This document shows, piece after piece, positions 1 through 7,039 of a stretch of DNA of 11,419 nucleotides. Location: contig JAIRYL010000123.1 of assembly GCA_031267775.1 (NCBI GenBank), positions 1-11,419 of the forward strand, written 5' to 3'. A program made the translations under genes and the position numbers. Below the pieces are notes generated by a model, which saw only the letters and a list, made by a program, of their open reading frames with translations, was not told where the DNA came from and searched no databases. Origin of the DNA: Tannerellaceae bacterium. Its GTDB lineage: Bacteria; Bacteroidota; Bacteroidia; Bacteroidales; Tannerellaceae. Positions within the stretch are counted from its first letter, which is position 1. Every line of letters starts with the position of its first letter.

Positions 1-1
1 G

Positions 2-286
2 AGAGGGATGAGCGTAAAGGACGGCCTGTCCAGCGCCGGCGGCTACACCGACATAGCCCGCAAATACCCGTTAGTAATCTACATGAACGGAAAGGTTGCT
101 ACGACTAAACGCACGCTAATCTTCCTGAAGAAATACCCGAAAATAGAGCCGGGCTGCGAAATAGTAATCCCGGCCAAGCGCGACTGGGAAAACCGTATGA
201 CATTGGCCGAACGGTTAAGCATAGCGACCTCAACCACCTCCGTAGCGGCCATGGCGACTTCAATAATTAATACATTGACAAAATAA
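2..286 (+). CDS. Polysaccharide export protein (Wza-like), C-terminal part only
   Basis: This is the C-terminal end of an outer-membrane polysaccharide export protein of the Wza/BexD type, cut by the window edge. The frame is open to the first base and reads RG-MSVKDGLSSAGGYTDIARKYP. That is the SLBB-type repeat in which a 'G-M-S-V-K-D' stretch leads into a conserved 'AGGYT..A', so the first ATG (position 8) is an internal methionine and not a start. The tail (TLAERLSIATSTTSVAAMATSIINTL) is a hydrophobic segment of the kind that ends many Bacteroidetes export proteins. In the family, these proteins form the periplasmic/outer-membrane channel for capsule or exopolysaccharide. It ends 6 nt before the chain-length regulator, so the two are almost certainly co-transcribed. 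The family is fairly certain; the polymer exported cannot be inferred. Confidence 0.8.
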   Translation, partial: RGMSVKDGLSSAGGYTDIARKYPLVIYMNGKVATTKRTLIFLKKYPKIEPGCEIVIPAKRDWENRMTLAERLSIATSTTSVAAMATSIINTLTK

Positions 287-292
287 TCCGGT

Positions 293-1360
293 ATGACGAC
301 AAACCAACCAATCCAGGAGCAGGAAATAGACCTGATAGAATTAGCAAAAAAGTTCTGGAGCGAACGCAGATTCATCCTGAAAATATGCGGTATAGCCGTT
401 TTAGCGGCATTAATAGTAGCCTTCAGTCTACCGAAAGAATACGCAACAACGGTAAAGCTGGCTCCCGAATTAGCCGACGCCTCCAAACGGATGAGCGGTT
501 TGAGCGGCCTGGCGGCGATGGCCGGCGTAAATATAGGATCGGCAGCTACGGCGGACGCCATCTCGCCCGATTTATATCCGGATGTAGTAAGAAGCATCCC
601 CTTCCTGCTGGAACTGTTCCCGTTACAGGTAACAGATTCAAGGAAAGAGCTGACGACCACCTTTTACGAATACATGTTTGAGTATCAGAAAAGCGCCTGG
701 TGGAACTATATCATCAAAGCTCCTTTTGAATTGCTAAAATGGATAAAAGGTTTTTTAACAGAAGAAGAGCAAGGGACAAGCGAATCCGATATTATCCGGC
801 TAACAGAGGATGAAGAAAAAGTAATCGAAAAATTGCAGGAACGAATCTCCGTATCCGTCGACAAAAAAACATTCGTGATCACCGCATCCGTAGAAATGCA
901 AGACCCGGTAATCTCGGCGCAGATAGCAAAAATAATCGTAGAACGCTTACAAAACTACATAACCAGCTACCGCACCCAAAAAGCCAAGCAGGACTACGAT
1001 TTCACCGAAAAAGCCTACACAGACGCCAAAGAAACCTATTATAAAGCACAGGAATCCTACGCCAAATTTGAAGACGGCAACAAGAACATCATCTCCGCCA
1101 CCTATCGCACGGAGCAAATCCGTCTTCAAAACGAGATGTCCTTAGCCTTCGGCGTATATAACACCTTAGCCCAGCAACTGGAACAAAACAAACTCCGCAT
1201 CCAGGAACAAACCCCCGTCTACACAGTAATCGAACCCGCCGCCGTCCCCCTGAAAAAGTCCTCGCCCCGTAGAGCGCTAATATTAGTCGGCTTCGTATTT
1301 TTAGCCTTTTGCGGAGCGGCTGGATACCTTTTAGTAAAAGACGCCTTTGTGAAAAAATAG
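293..1360 (+). CDS. Wzz-type polysaccharide chain-length determinant / co-polymerase
   Basis: This 355-residue inner-membrane protein has the layout of polysaccharide co-polymerases: a short cytoplasmic N-terminus (about 1-27, with IDLIELAKKFW), a first membrane helix (about 28-47), a long periplasmic part with a predicted coiled coil (about 205-305), and a second membrane helix (about 328-348) with a short basic tail (VKK). The motif before the second helix (PAAVPLKKSSPRR) is the proline-rich signature of the family. The first helix is followed by the usual 'PKEYATTVKLAPE' strand. No C-terminal BY-kinase domain with Walker motifs is present, so it is a Wzz-like protein and not a fused Wzc. 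Such proteins set the length of O-antigen or capsule chains made by a Wzy polymerase. It lies 6 nt behind the export gene, which supports a shared operon. The 3' end converges on the TonB-dependent receptor gene with only 25 nt between them, and I see no hairpin terminator there. Confidence 0.85.
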   Translation: MTTNQPIQEQEIDLIELAKKFWSERRFILKICGIAVLAALIVAFSLPKEYATTVKLAPELADASKRMSGLSGLAAMAGVNIGSAATADAISPDLYPDVVRSIPFLLELFPLQVTDSRKELTTTFYEYMFEYQKSAWWNYIIKAPFELLKWIKGFLTEEEQGTSESDIIRLTEDEEKVIEKLQERISVSVDKKTFVITASVEMQDPVISAQIAKIIVERLQNYITSYRTQKAKQDYDFTEKAYTDAKETYYKAQESYAKFEDGNKNIISATYRTEQIRLQNEMSLAFGVYNTLAQQLEQNKLRIQEQTPVYTVIEPAAVPLKKSSPRRALILVGFVFLAFCGAAGYLLVKDAFVKK

Positions 1361-1385
1361 GAGAGGGGAGAGAGACGATTTAAGG

Positions 1386-3758
1386 TTAGAAATCCACAAT
1401 CAACCGGAAGTTCAATTGCCGTCCGGTCAGGTAATTAGGTACGGCGGCCGATTGGTTGTTGGCGTCGCTGATCCAATAATATGAACTTGTGTTTTTAATA
1501 TCGAAGAGATTGAAAATATCAACCCCGAACCATATATTTTTAAAATGCTGGTAAGACATTCCCAAGTCGATCCGGCGATAAGGACTTGTTTGGAAATAAC
1601 GCTCTTCGTATCCTGTACGCGGCGCCGTAACCGGCAAACGTCCTGATAAGATACCGCGTAGGTTAAGTTTGACGCGTTGATAACCGGGAAAATAATCCTG
1701 GAAAAAAAGCGACAGGTTATAGCCGGGATTGTTAGGGAGCGGAGCTTTTGTCGTTTCGTGTATGGTTTGTTGAGCTTTCATGAAAGAAAGACTTATCCAC
1801 GAGTCTGTTCCCGGCACAAATTCGCCGAAAAACTTCAGATCTATACCCATAGCGTATCCTTTGGCGCAGTTTTCGCCATAGTAACGGATTTTTACGTTAT
1901 CAACCGTATAAGGATTTAAATCGTCCAGTTTTTTATAATATAATTCGGCTGTAAACTTAAAATTTCGTTCTACCGCCTTAAACGCATAATCCCCCCCTAG
2001 TATAAAATGGATGGAACGTTGCGATTGAAGCGCATCGTTAAGCCTTATCAAATCGTTTCCTTCCTTGTCTTTGGTTATAACGCGCAGTTCTTTGTAGAAA
2101 GGTGGCTGATAGTAAACGCCTGTCGCCAGACGAAACGTTAAATCCTGATTAAAATTAGGAATAAAACCCACAGAAGCGCGCGGACTGAAGATAAACTCCC
2201 GGTTATACGTCCAGTAACTTCCGCGTATACCGCCGGTCAGCGTGAATAATCCCTGAGGCGTGCGGAATTTGAATATATCCTGAATATACGCCGACATACG
2301 CGTACTCCTCAATTCGTTGGTCGAATAAAGGTTGGAAAAAACCGCTACTCCCTCTTGCGCATGAGGCATGGAGTAACCGGCGGAATCTCTTTTTTCCCAT
2401 TCGCTGATCCGGTCGTTTATGTTTTCAAACTGAGCGGTAGCCCCCCACTTTACCGTATTGCTTTTTATGCGGGTCCAGCCATAATGCCCCACGTTTATCA
2501 CGCTTGCTTGTAGCCGGTTTCTTGCATGTTCATGATAATGCCCTACCGAAAGGGGAGACATATCGTCGGCGCCGTCGGGCGTCTGTTGATCGTTATTCCG
2601 GTTCAACCAATAAGTACCCGATATATCATAGCTTTCTTCCTCCCGGCTGTTAAAGGCCGACGCCTGCAAGCCCGCTTCCGTGTTCTCTGTCGGATTATGT
2701 TTTAAGGTGAGCGCGCCGAAAAGAGTCTGGAATTTATCTCTTTCTTTCCCCTCAAAATAGACTTTGAAATTCTGAATGTTTTTGGTCGTACCAAACGTCG
2801 TTTCCCGGCTATGGGGAGTAAAATTAAAATGATTCGCAGATAAGTTTCCCAGGAAATTCACTTCCCATTTAGGAGCAAACTCATACGTCATATACGTTTG
2901 TAAGTCTATAAAGTTCGGATTATATTCCGCATTCGTATCCATTGTTTTCAGCAGAGACCGGCCGGTTTTATAGCGCAAACCGCTTACCTGTGTGAATTTG
3001 CCGGTAGCACTCCCCGTATAAGCGCTTGCCCCAAGCAAGCTTCCGGAAACAGAACCTTCCCATTTTTCAGGTTTTTTATACGTAATATCCAGTACGGAAC
3101 TCATTTTATCGCCATATCGCGCTTCAAAACCTCCGGCCGAGAAGTTAACCGCTTCTGTTAAATCAGGATTCACAAAGCTTAATCCCTCCTGTTGACCCGA
3201 ACGGATCAGTAAAGGCCGGAATACTTCCAAACCGTTTACATACACAATATTTTCGTCATAACTGCCCCCGCGTACAGAATATTGCGAACTTAATTCATTG
3301 CTGGACGAAACGCCGGCGTGGGTAACGACGAGGCTTTCGATGCTTCCTCCGGCAGGATCGGGGAGAAGTCTTATTTTATTGGCGTCAATATATTCCAGCG
3401 TATTGATCTGTCTTCGCGCAGCCGTAATGGATATATCGCCCAGAGAAAAAGAAGCATGATTCATTTGTACGTTCAGCCGCATATCGGTTTGCGCAGACGG
3501 AATGATGCGTTCCGCCTTGTTAAAGCCTAAACACGAAAATACCAGTGTAAGCGAATCCGACGCAGAAACAGACAGCGTGTAGAAACCCTTCTCGTTTGTA
3601 ATAGCGCCGGTCATTGTGTTTTTTACTTGAACCACGGCCAATTCGAGGGGATTGCCCTCTGCATCCCGAACATTGCCGGTTATTTTTATCCGGTTTTGCC
3701 CAAAACCCGTTACAGATAATAAGATAAATACCAGTGCAACTAAAGCGCGAAGTTTCAT
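1386..3758 (-). CDS. TonB-dependent outer-membrane receptor with CarboxypepD_reg-like domain
   Basis: This 790-residue outer-membrane transporter is expected to take up an unknown ligand using energy from TonB-ExbBD. A signal peptide (about 1-20, MKLRALVALVFILLSVTGFGQ) is followed by a carboxypeptidase-regulatory-like domain (about 22-105; ITGNVRDAEGNPLELAVVQVKNT...TNEKGFYTL), then the plug domain (about 115-230; QYSVRGGSYDENIVYVNGLEV, and GGFEARYGDKMSSVLDI). The rest is the beta-barrel. The last residue is phenylalanine (RQLNFRLIVDF), as expected for BAM-dependent barrel insertion, so the C-terminus is complete. At 790 aa it is shorter than SusC-type receptors (about 1000 aa), and no SusD partner is adjacent, so a glycan-uptake role is not supported. 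The substrate is unknown. The gene is apparently monocistronic, divergent from the DUF2520 gene across an intergenic region that contains a candidate promoter and a palindrome. Confidence 0.9.
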   Translation of the reverse strand: MKLRALVALVFILLSVTGFGQNRIKITGNVRDAEGNPLELAVVQVKNTMTGAITNEKGFYTLSVSASDSLTLVFSCLGFNKAERIIPSAQTDMRLNVQMNHASFSLGDISITAARRQINTLEYIDANKIRLLPDPAGGSIESLVVTHAGVSSSNELSSQYSVRGGSYDENIVYVNGLEVFRPLLIRSGQQEGLSFVNPDLTEAVNFSAGGFEARYGDKMSSVLDITYKKPEKWEGSVSGSLLGASAYTGSATGKFTQVSGLRYKTGRSLLKTMDTNAEYNPNFIDLQTYMTYEFAPKWEVNFLGNLSANHFNFTPHSRETTFGTTKNIQNFKVYFEGKERDKFQTLFGALTLKHNPTENTEAGLQASAFNSREEESYDISGTYWLNRNNDQQTPDGADDMSPLSVGHYHEHARNRLQASVINVGHYGWTRIKSNTVKWGATAQFENINDRISEWEKRDSAGYSMPHAQEGVAVFSNLYSTNELRSTRMSAYIQDIFKFRTPQGLFTLTGGIRGSYWTYNREFIFSPRASVGFIPNFNQDLTFRLATGVYYQPPFYKELRVITKDKEGNDLIRLNDALQSQRSIHFILGGDYAFKAVERNFKFTAELYYKKLDDLNPYTVDNVKIRYYGENCAKGYAMGIDLKFFGEFVPGTDSWISLSFMKAQQTIHETTKAPLPNNPGYNLSLFFQDYFPGYQRVKLNLRGILSGRLPVTAPRTGYEERYFQTSPYRRIDLGMSYQHFKNIWFGVDIFNLFDIKNTSSYYWISDANNQSAAVPNYLTGRQLNFRLIVDF

Positions 3759-3812
3759 AAGCTGTTTTTCTGTTACATGGTATTAACGGGAAAAAAGGCG
3801 GAAGCGTATGTA

Positions 3813-3842
3813 GAAAGCTAAAAAAAGCCGGCGGTACGCAAA
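3813..3842 (-). promoter_or_regulatory. Candidate Bacteroidetes promoter for the TonB-dependent receptor gene
   Basis: Read on the minus strand, TTTG (3842-3839) is followed after 18 nt by TAGCTTTC (3820-3813). This is seven of eight matches to the -7 consensus TAnnTTTG. Transcription would start near 3807, about 50 nt before the ATG at 3758. The spacer is one base shorter than ideal, so this is only a candidate. Confidence 0.4.
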
Positions 3843-3858
3843 CGTTGGGTTAAATTTA

Positions 3859-3872
3859 TTTTTGCGCAAAAA
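3859..3872. promoter_or_regulatory. Perfect 14-bp palindrome, possible operator
   Basis: The sequence TTTTTGCGCAAAAA is its own reverse complement. It lies in the divergent intergenic region, 16 nt upstream of the TTTG box proposed for the receptor gene and directly next to where the -33 element of the rightward promoter would fall. That placement would suit a dimeric regulator controlling both directions. No regulator gene is nearby, and a chance A/T-rich palindrome cannot be excluded. Confidence 0.3.
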
Positions 3873-3896
3873 GGGAGAACATAACATCCCAGTCAT

Positions 3897-3904
3897 TATC
3901 TTTG
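3897..3904 (+). promoter_or_regulatory. Candidate -7 element for the DUF2520-HAD-Maf operon
   Basis: TATCTTTG matches the Bacteroidetes -7 consensus TAnnTTTG exactly. No TTTG is found at the expected 19-21 nt upstream; the nearest, at 3861-3864, is 32 nt away. It is therefore a half-supported promoter. Transcription would begin near 3910 and leave a leader of about 145 nt before the ATG at 4054, which includes a 15-codon ORF. Confidence 0.35.
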
Positions 3905-3935
3905 TAACCAAAGAAAATTCAAAAAGAAAAGAAAA

Positions 3936-3983
3936 ATGGATAATGTGTTGGTATCGATTAAGCCGCGACGGGGATACGTGTAA
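3936..3983 (+). CDS. Short leader ORF, 15 codons, uncertain
   Basis: An ATG preceded by an A-rich stretch (AAAAAGAAAAGAAAA, typical of Bacteroidetes translation starts) opens a 15-codon frame, MDNVLVSIKPRRGYV, ending in TAA. It sits in the presumed leader of the DUF2520 operon, 32 nt after the candidate -7 element and 70 nt before the next gene. The peptide loosely resembles the N-terminus of ASCH-domain proteins (VLLSIKP), but the sequence after the stop in the same frame does not continue that similarity. It could be a translated leader peptide, a remnant, or chance. Confidence 0.25.
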   Translation: MDNVLVSIKPRRGYV

Positions 3984-4053
3984 TATTATGAGTCGATAAT
4001 TATTACTCGAACAAACAAATATAGTAAAAGCGGAGTTTTAAAAACCTACAAGC

Positions 4054-4830
4054 ATGAAAATCGTATTTATAGGAGCAGGTAATTTTGCCACCTGCGTATC
4101 ACTTGAAATGCAACGGGCCGGAATGACTGTTGCGCAGGTTTACAGTCGTTCGCAAGATAGCGCCGAATCTCTTGCTAAGAAACTGAACTGTCAGTGGACG
4201 ATTCAAGTCGACGAGATTCTTCCCGATGCAGATTTATATATCTTTTCTCTCCAGGATACGGCCCTGCCGGAAGTAATCGATCGGATGAAACCGAACGACG
4301 GCATGTGGGTGCATACCGCAGGTAGCGTACCCATGCAGATATTTGAAGGACATGCAAGGAGATATGGCGTGTTTTATCCCTTACAAACTTTCTCCAAGAA
4401 AAAACGGGTGAAGTTAGACCAGGCGCCGATTTTTCTTGAAGTGAATAACCCGGACGATATGAAGATGCTGAAGAAGGTAGCCATTGCGCTTTCAGGCAAC
4501 GTACAGGAGTTAGACTCCGAAAAACGCAAACACCTCCACCTCGCCGCCGTTTTTGCCTGTAATTTTACCAATCACATGTATTTGCTGGCCAGTAAAATCC
4601 TGGAAGAGCAAGGTATATCGTACGATGTGCTTTTACCTTTAATTACGGAAACGACCCGGAAATTGTTCGAAATATCTCCCGATGAGGCGCAAACAGGCCC
4701 TGCCGTCCGTTTTGATAAAGATATTATAGAGAAACAAATGGCTATGCTGTCAGACCCGGGCATGCAAACCATTTACAGATTAATCAGCCAGAATATTTAC
4801 AAGGAAAAACTTCAGCATGAGCAGTATTAA
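4054..4830 (+). CDS. DUF2520 / Rossmann-fold NAD(P)-binding protein
   Basis: This 258-residue cytoplasmic protein has an N-terminal NAD(P)-binding Rossmann domain: MKIVFIGAGNFATC gives the G-x-G-N loop at residues 7-10, followed by the strand VAQVYSRS at about 27-34. The C-terminal helical DUF2520 domain has HTAGSVPMQIFEGHARRYG and FYPLQTFSKKK at about 88-114, and HLHLAAVFACNFTNHMY near residue 165. The fold resembles pyrroline-5-carboxylate reductase and F420-dependent oxidoreductases, but the substrate of DUF2520 proteins is not established to my knowledge, so no reaction is assigned. The length is normal for the family. It is the first gene of a three-gene operon and its last 14 nt overlap the next gene, which suggests translational coupling with the KdsC-like phosphatase. 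Confidence 0.85.
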   Translation: MKIVFIGAGNFATCVSLEMQRAGMTVAQVYSRSQDSAESLAKKLNCQWTIQVDEILPDADLYIFSLQDTALPEVIDRMKPNDGMWVHTAGSVPMQIFEGHARRYGVFYPLQTFSKKKRVKLDQAPIFLEVNNPDDMKMLKKVAIALSGNVQELDSEKRKHLHLAAVFACNFTNHMYLLASKILEEQGISYDVLLPLITETTRKLFEISPDEAQTGPAVRFDKDIIEKQMAMLSDPGMQTIYRLISQNIYKEKLQHEQY

Positions 4831-5341
4831 CTATGATTTAACGAAGATAAAAGCATTTGTGTTTGACGTAGACGGAGTTCTTTCCCGCGAAGTAATTTCT
4901 TTATACCCGAACGGCGAACCCGCGCGAACGATTAGTACAAAAGACGGATATGCCATTCATATGGCTGCCAGGAAAGGATTTCAGATTGCTATTATAACCA
5001 CCGGGCGTTCAGAGGCCGTGCGTTTGCGTTTTTCCAAATTAGGCGTACAGCACATATATATGCAGAGCATACGGAAAATAAAAGACTTTAACAACTTCAT
5101 CCGTAAAACCGGTTTGAAGGAAGAAGAAGTCTTGTATGCAGGCGACGACATACCGGATTTAGAAATCATGCTGCGCGTAGGCTTGGCTGTCGCGCCGGCA
5201 GACGCTGTTCCCGAAATAAAAGGAATTGTACAGTATATCTCTCGCCGCAAGGGAGGCGAAGGGGTGGCGAGGGATGTGATAGAACAAACCATGATAGCGC
5301 AGGGAAGCTGGATGAGCGAAGAAGACGCTTTTATCTGGTAG
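4817..5341 (+). CDS. KdsC-like HAD-family phosphatase (probable KDO-8-phosphate phosphatase)
   Basis: This 174-residue HAD hydrolase has no cap domain, as in KdsC. Motif I is FDVDGVL (D17 nucleophile, D19 acid/base), motif II is ITTGR (T62), the motif III lysine is in RKIKDF (K87 or K89), and motif IV is GDDIPD (D110, D111, D114). The C-terminal GGEGVARDVIE resembles the 'GG.GA.RE' segment of KdsC, which helps close the active site of the tetramer. KdsC removes phosphate from 3-deoxy-D-manno-octulosonate 8-phosphate on the way to LPS lipid A-KDO. In KdsC proteins motif I usually continues 'LTDG', whereas here it is SREV. Related sugar-nonulosonate phosphatases share these motifs, so the exact substrate is inferred. 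The start overlaps the upstream stop region by 14 nt, and Maf follows after 25 nt. Confidence 0.8.
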   Translation: MSSINYDLTKIKAFVFDVDGVLSREVISLYPNGEPARTISTKDGYAIHMAARKGFQIAIITTGRSEAVRLRFSKLGVQHIYMQSIRKIKDFNNFIRKTGLKEEEVLYAGDDIPDLEIMLRVGLAVAPADAVPEIKGIVQYISRRKGGEGVARDVIEQTMIAQGSWMSEEDAFIW

Positions 5342-5366
5342 TTGTTAAAACCTGTACCCCCCCTGT

Positions 5367-5948
5367 ATGCTTGCCAATCTGCATCGATATAAAATTATAC
5401 TGGCTTCTAATTCTCCCCGCCGAAAAGAATTACTGTCGGGATTAGGCATATCTTTTGAAGTAAAAACAACGCCCGGTTTGGACGAATCATATCCCGATTC
5501 CTTACAATCCAATGAAATTGCGCTCTATGTCGCCGCCAAGAAAGCAAAAGCATACCTCCCCGCGTTGCAAAAAAACGAATTATTGATTACGGCCGATACC
5601 ATTGTCTGTATAAATAATCAGATATTGGGAAAACCGGCAGATCGAGCCGACGCGTTCCGCATGCTTCAAACGCTCTCCGCAAAAACGCATGAAGTAATAA
5701 CAGGCGTATGCCTTACCGCGCAAAGCAAATCGGTTTCTTTTTCTGTCGTATCAACCGTACGTTTTGCCCCCCTCGACGAAGAAGATATAATCTATTATAT
5801 CGATACCTGTCGCCCCTACGACAAAGCGGGAGCTTACGGCATACAGGAATGGATAGGCTATGTGGCGGTAGAAGCTATTCAAGGCTCGTTCTACAATGTG
5901 ATGGGCTTACCCGTTCAGCGGCTCTATCAGGAGCTGTTGAAATTTTAA
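5367..5948 (+). CDS. maf: Maf-like nucleotide pyrophosphatase (dTTP/UTP type)
   Basis: This 193-residue cytoplasmic protein is of the Maf/HAM1 superfamily. The N-terminal signature is ILASNSPRRKELL (residues 11-23). The catalytic aspartate is in ITADTIV (D77), followed by ILGKP (86-90), AFRMLQTLSAKTHEVITGV, and the substrate-loop segment YDKAGAYGIQEW (about 150-161). These enzymes hydrolyse nucleoside triphosphates to the monophosphate and pyrophosphate. The DKAGAYGIQ form with R-R after the SP fits the YhdE-like group, which prefers dTTP and UTP and is proposed to remove modified or excess pyrimidine nucleotides. Older annotation calls it a septum formation inhibitor. It is the last gene of the operon, 25 nt after the HAD gene, and the next gene converges on it with a 30-nt gap. 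Confidence 0.9.
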   Translation: MLANLHRYKIILASNSPRRKELLSGLGISFEVKTTPGLDESYPDSLQSNEIALYVAAKKAKAYLPALQKNELLITADTIVCINNQILGKPADRADAFRMLQTLSAKTHEVITGVCLTAQSKSVSFSVVSTVRFAPLDEEDIIYYIDTCRPYDKAGAYGIQEWIGYVAVEAIQGSFYNVMGLPVQRLYQELLKF

Positions 5949-5954
5949 CGGTCG

Positions 5955-5987
5955 GGCTAAAGAGAGACTAAGGAGAGGCTAAAGAGA
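5955..5987. repeat. Three imperfect tandem copies of an 11-nt unit between maf and apbE
   Basis: GGCTAAAGAGA, GACTAAGGAGA and GGCTAAAGAGA follow each other without a gap. The first and third copies are identical. The array lies just after the maf stop, and the third copy supplies the last codons and the TAG stop of the convergent apbE gene. No hairpin is formed, so it is not a standard terminator. The likely origin is local slippage. Confidence 0.6.
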
Positions 5988-7013
5988 TGGATGCTCCAAA
6001 GTATCCAAAGCCTTCCGGTTTGGAAGATAACCCAGCATGCCGGCAGAATAGGTAATCTGTCGCCTGCCTTCCCTGTCAAGATAAATCAGGTAATAGTCTA
6101 TTTCGGGGGTAGATTTGGCCAATTCTATCGCCCCTTCCGAACCCAGCGCCATAAAGGCGGTAGCATATCCGTCGGCAGTCATACAGTTTTCGGCCACAAT
6201 GGTTGCGCTAAGGATATTTTGACCGGCGGGATAACCGGTGCGCGGGTCAATGGTATGGCCATATCTTTTGCCGTCTTTTTCATAAAAGTTCCGGTAATCC
6301 CCCGACGTGGCTATGCCGCATTTCCTGCAGGGCTGCACCATATCTTCAATACTCCTGTTTATCCCGTTCGGGTCGTCTTCCGGCTTATTGACGCCGATAC
6401 GCCAGCAGACGCCATTTTGATTAACGCCTCTCATAGCCACTTCGCCGCCTATCTCTACCATATAATTCGTTACCCCCTCCCGTTCAAGCAAACGGGCTAT
6501 TACGTCGCAGGCATACCCTTTGGCTATGGCCGAAAAGTTAAGGATAACGCGCGGATCGTCTTTTACAACGCGCTTATCTTCCAGCCATATTCGTTTATAG
6601 CCTACAAACGTCTTTATACTGTCTATCAGTTGAGGCGTTACGCTATCCGTTTTACTGAATCCGAATCCCCAGAGATTAAACAGCGGAGCGCCCGTTGCGT
6701 CAAAAACCCCGTTCGTTCGTTCCGATATTTCCTGCGCTTTATTGAATACTTCTGTAAACCATTCGTCTGCTTCAACAGGCTCGTTCTGATTCACTTTGGC
6801 TATAATGGAATGGGGGTTGAACGGATTCAGCGACAGATTGAACTCCTGAAGCTCCCTGTCTATTTCTTCCGTCAGCAACCGGGGGGACTGATACTTGATA
6901 GTATATAATGTATGAAATACCGAACCGCTCTCTTCAAAATAGTCTGCTTTATTGGTACAAGCCAATAACCCTAACCAGCAGACGCTTACTGTAAACCAAA
7001 CTCTTTTTTTCAT
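5979..7013 (-). CDS. apbE: FAD:protein FMN transferase, ApbE family lipoprotein
   Basis: This 344-residue exported lipoprotein attaches FMN from FAD to a threonine of target proteins such as NqrB/NqrC or RnfG. The start chosen at 7013 gives MKKRVWFTVSVCWLGLLACT, a lipoprotein signal peptide with C19 in the lipobox. An in-frame ATG 9 nt earlier is possible, and still earlier ones would run into the upstream dehydratase gene. Family motifs in order are GVFDATGAPLFNLWGFG (about 101-117), LNFSAIAKGYACD (about 157-169), VEIGGEVAMRG, IATSGDYRNF with YGHTIDPRTG (about 240-263), and CMTADGYATAFMALG near residue 282, whose aspartate belongs to the Mg2+ site. It lies 26 nt after the dehydratase gene and is probably the last gene of the same operon. 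The proteins it flavinylates are not in the window. Confidence 0.9.
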   Translation of the reverse strand: MKKRVWFTVSVCWLGLLACTNKADYFEESGSVFHTLYTIKYQSPRLLTEEIDRELQEFNLSLNPFNPHSIIAKVNQNEPVEADEWFTEVFNKAQEISERTNGVFDATGAPLFNLWGFGFSKTDSVTPQLIDSIKTFVGYKRIWLEDKRVVKDDPRVILNFSAIAKGYACDVIARLLEREGVTNYMVEIGGEVAMRGVNQNGVCWRIGVNKPEDDPNGINRSIEDMVQPCRKCGIATSGDYRNFYEKDGKRYGHTIDPRTGYPAGQNILSATIVAENCMTADGYATAFMALGSEGAIELAKSTPEIDYYLIYLDREGRRQITYSAGMLGYLPNRKALDTLEHPSL

Positions 7014-7039
7014 CTGAATCATTTTTTTTAACCCTTGCG

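Noticed and set aside
79..660. 193-codon minus-strand ORF
   Set aside because: It is a shadow of the Wza-like and Wzz genes, which have clear family motifs on the other strand.
1361..1385. Possible terminator between the convergent wzz and receptor genes
   Set aside because: It is a purine-rich tract without an inverted repeat.
5991..6908. 305-codon + strand ORF antisense to apbE
   Set aside because: It is the complement of a gene with clear ApbE motifs. Its translation has no recognisable domain and an irregular composition.
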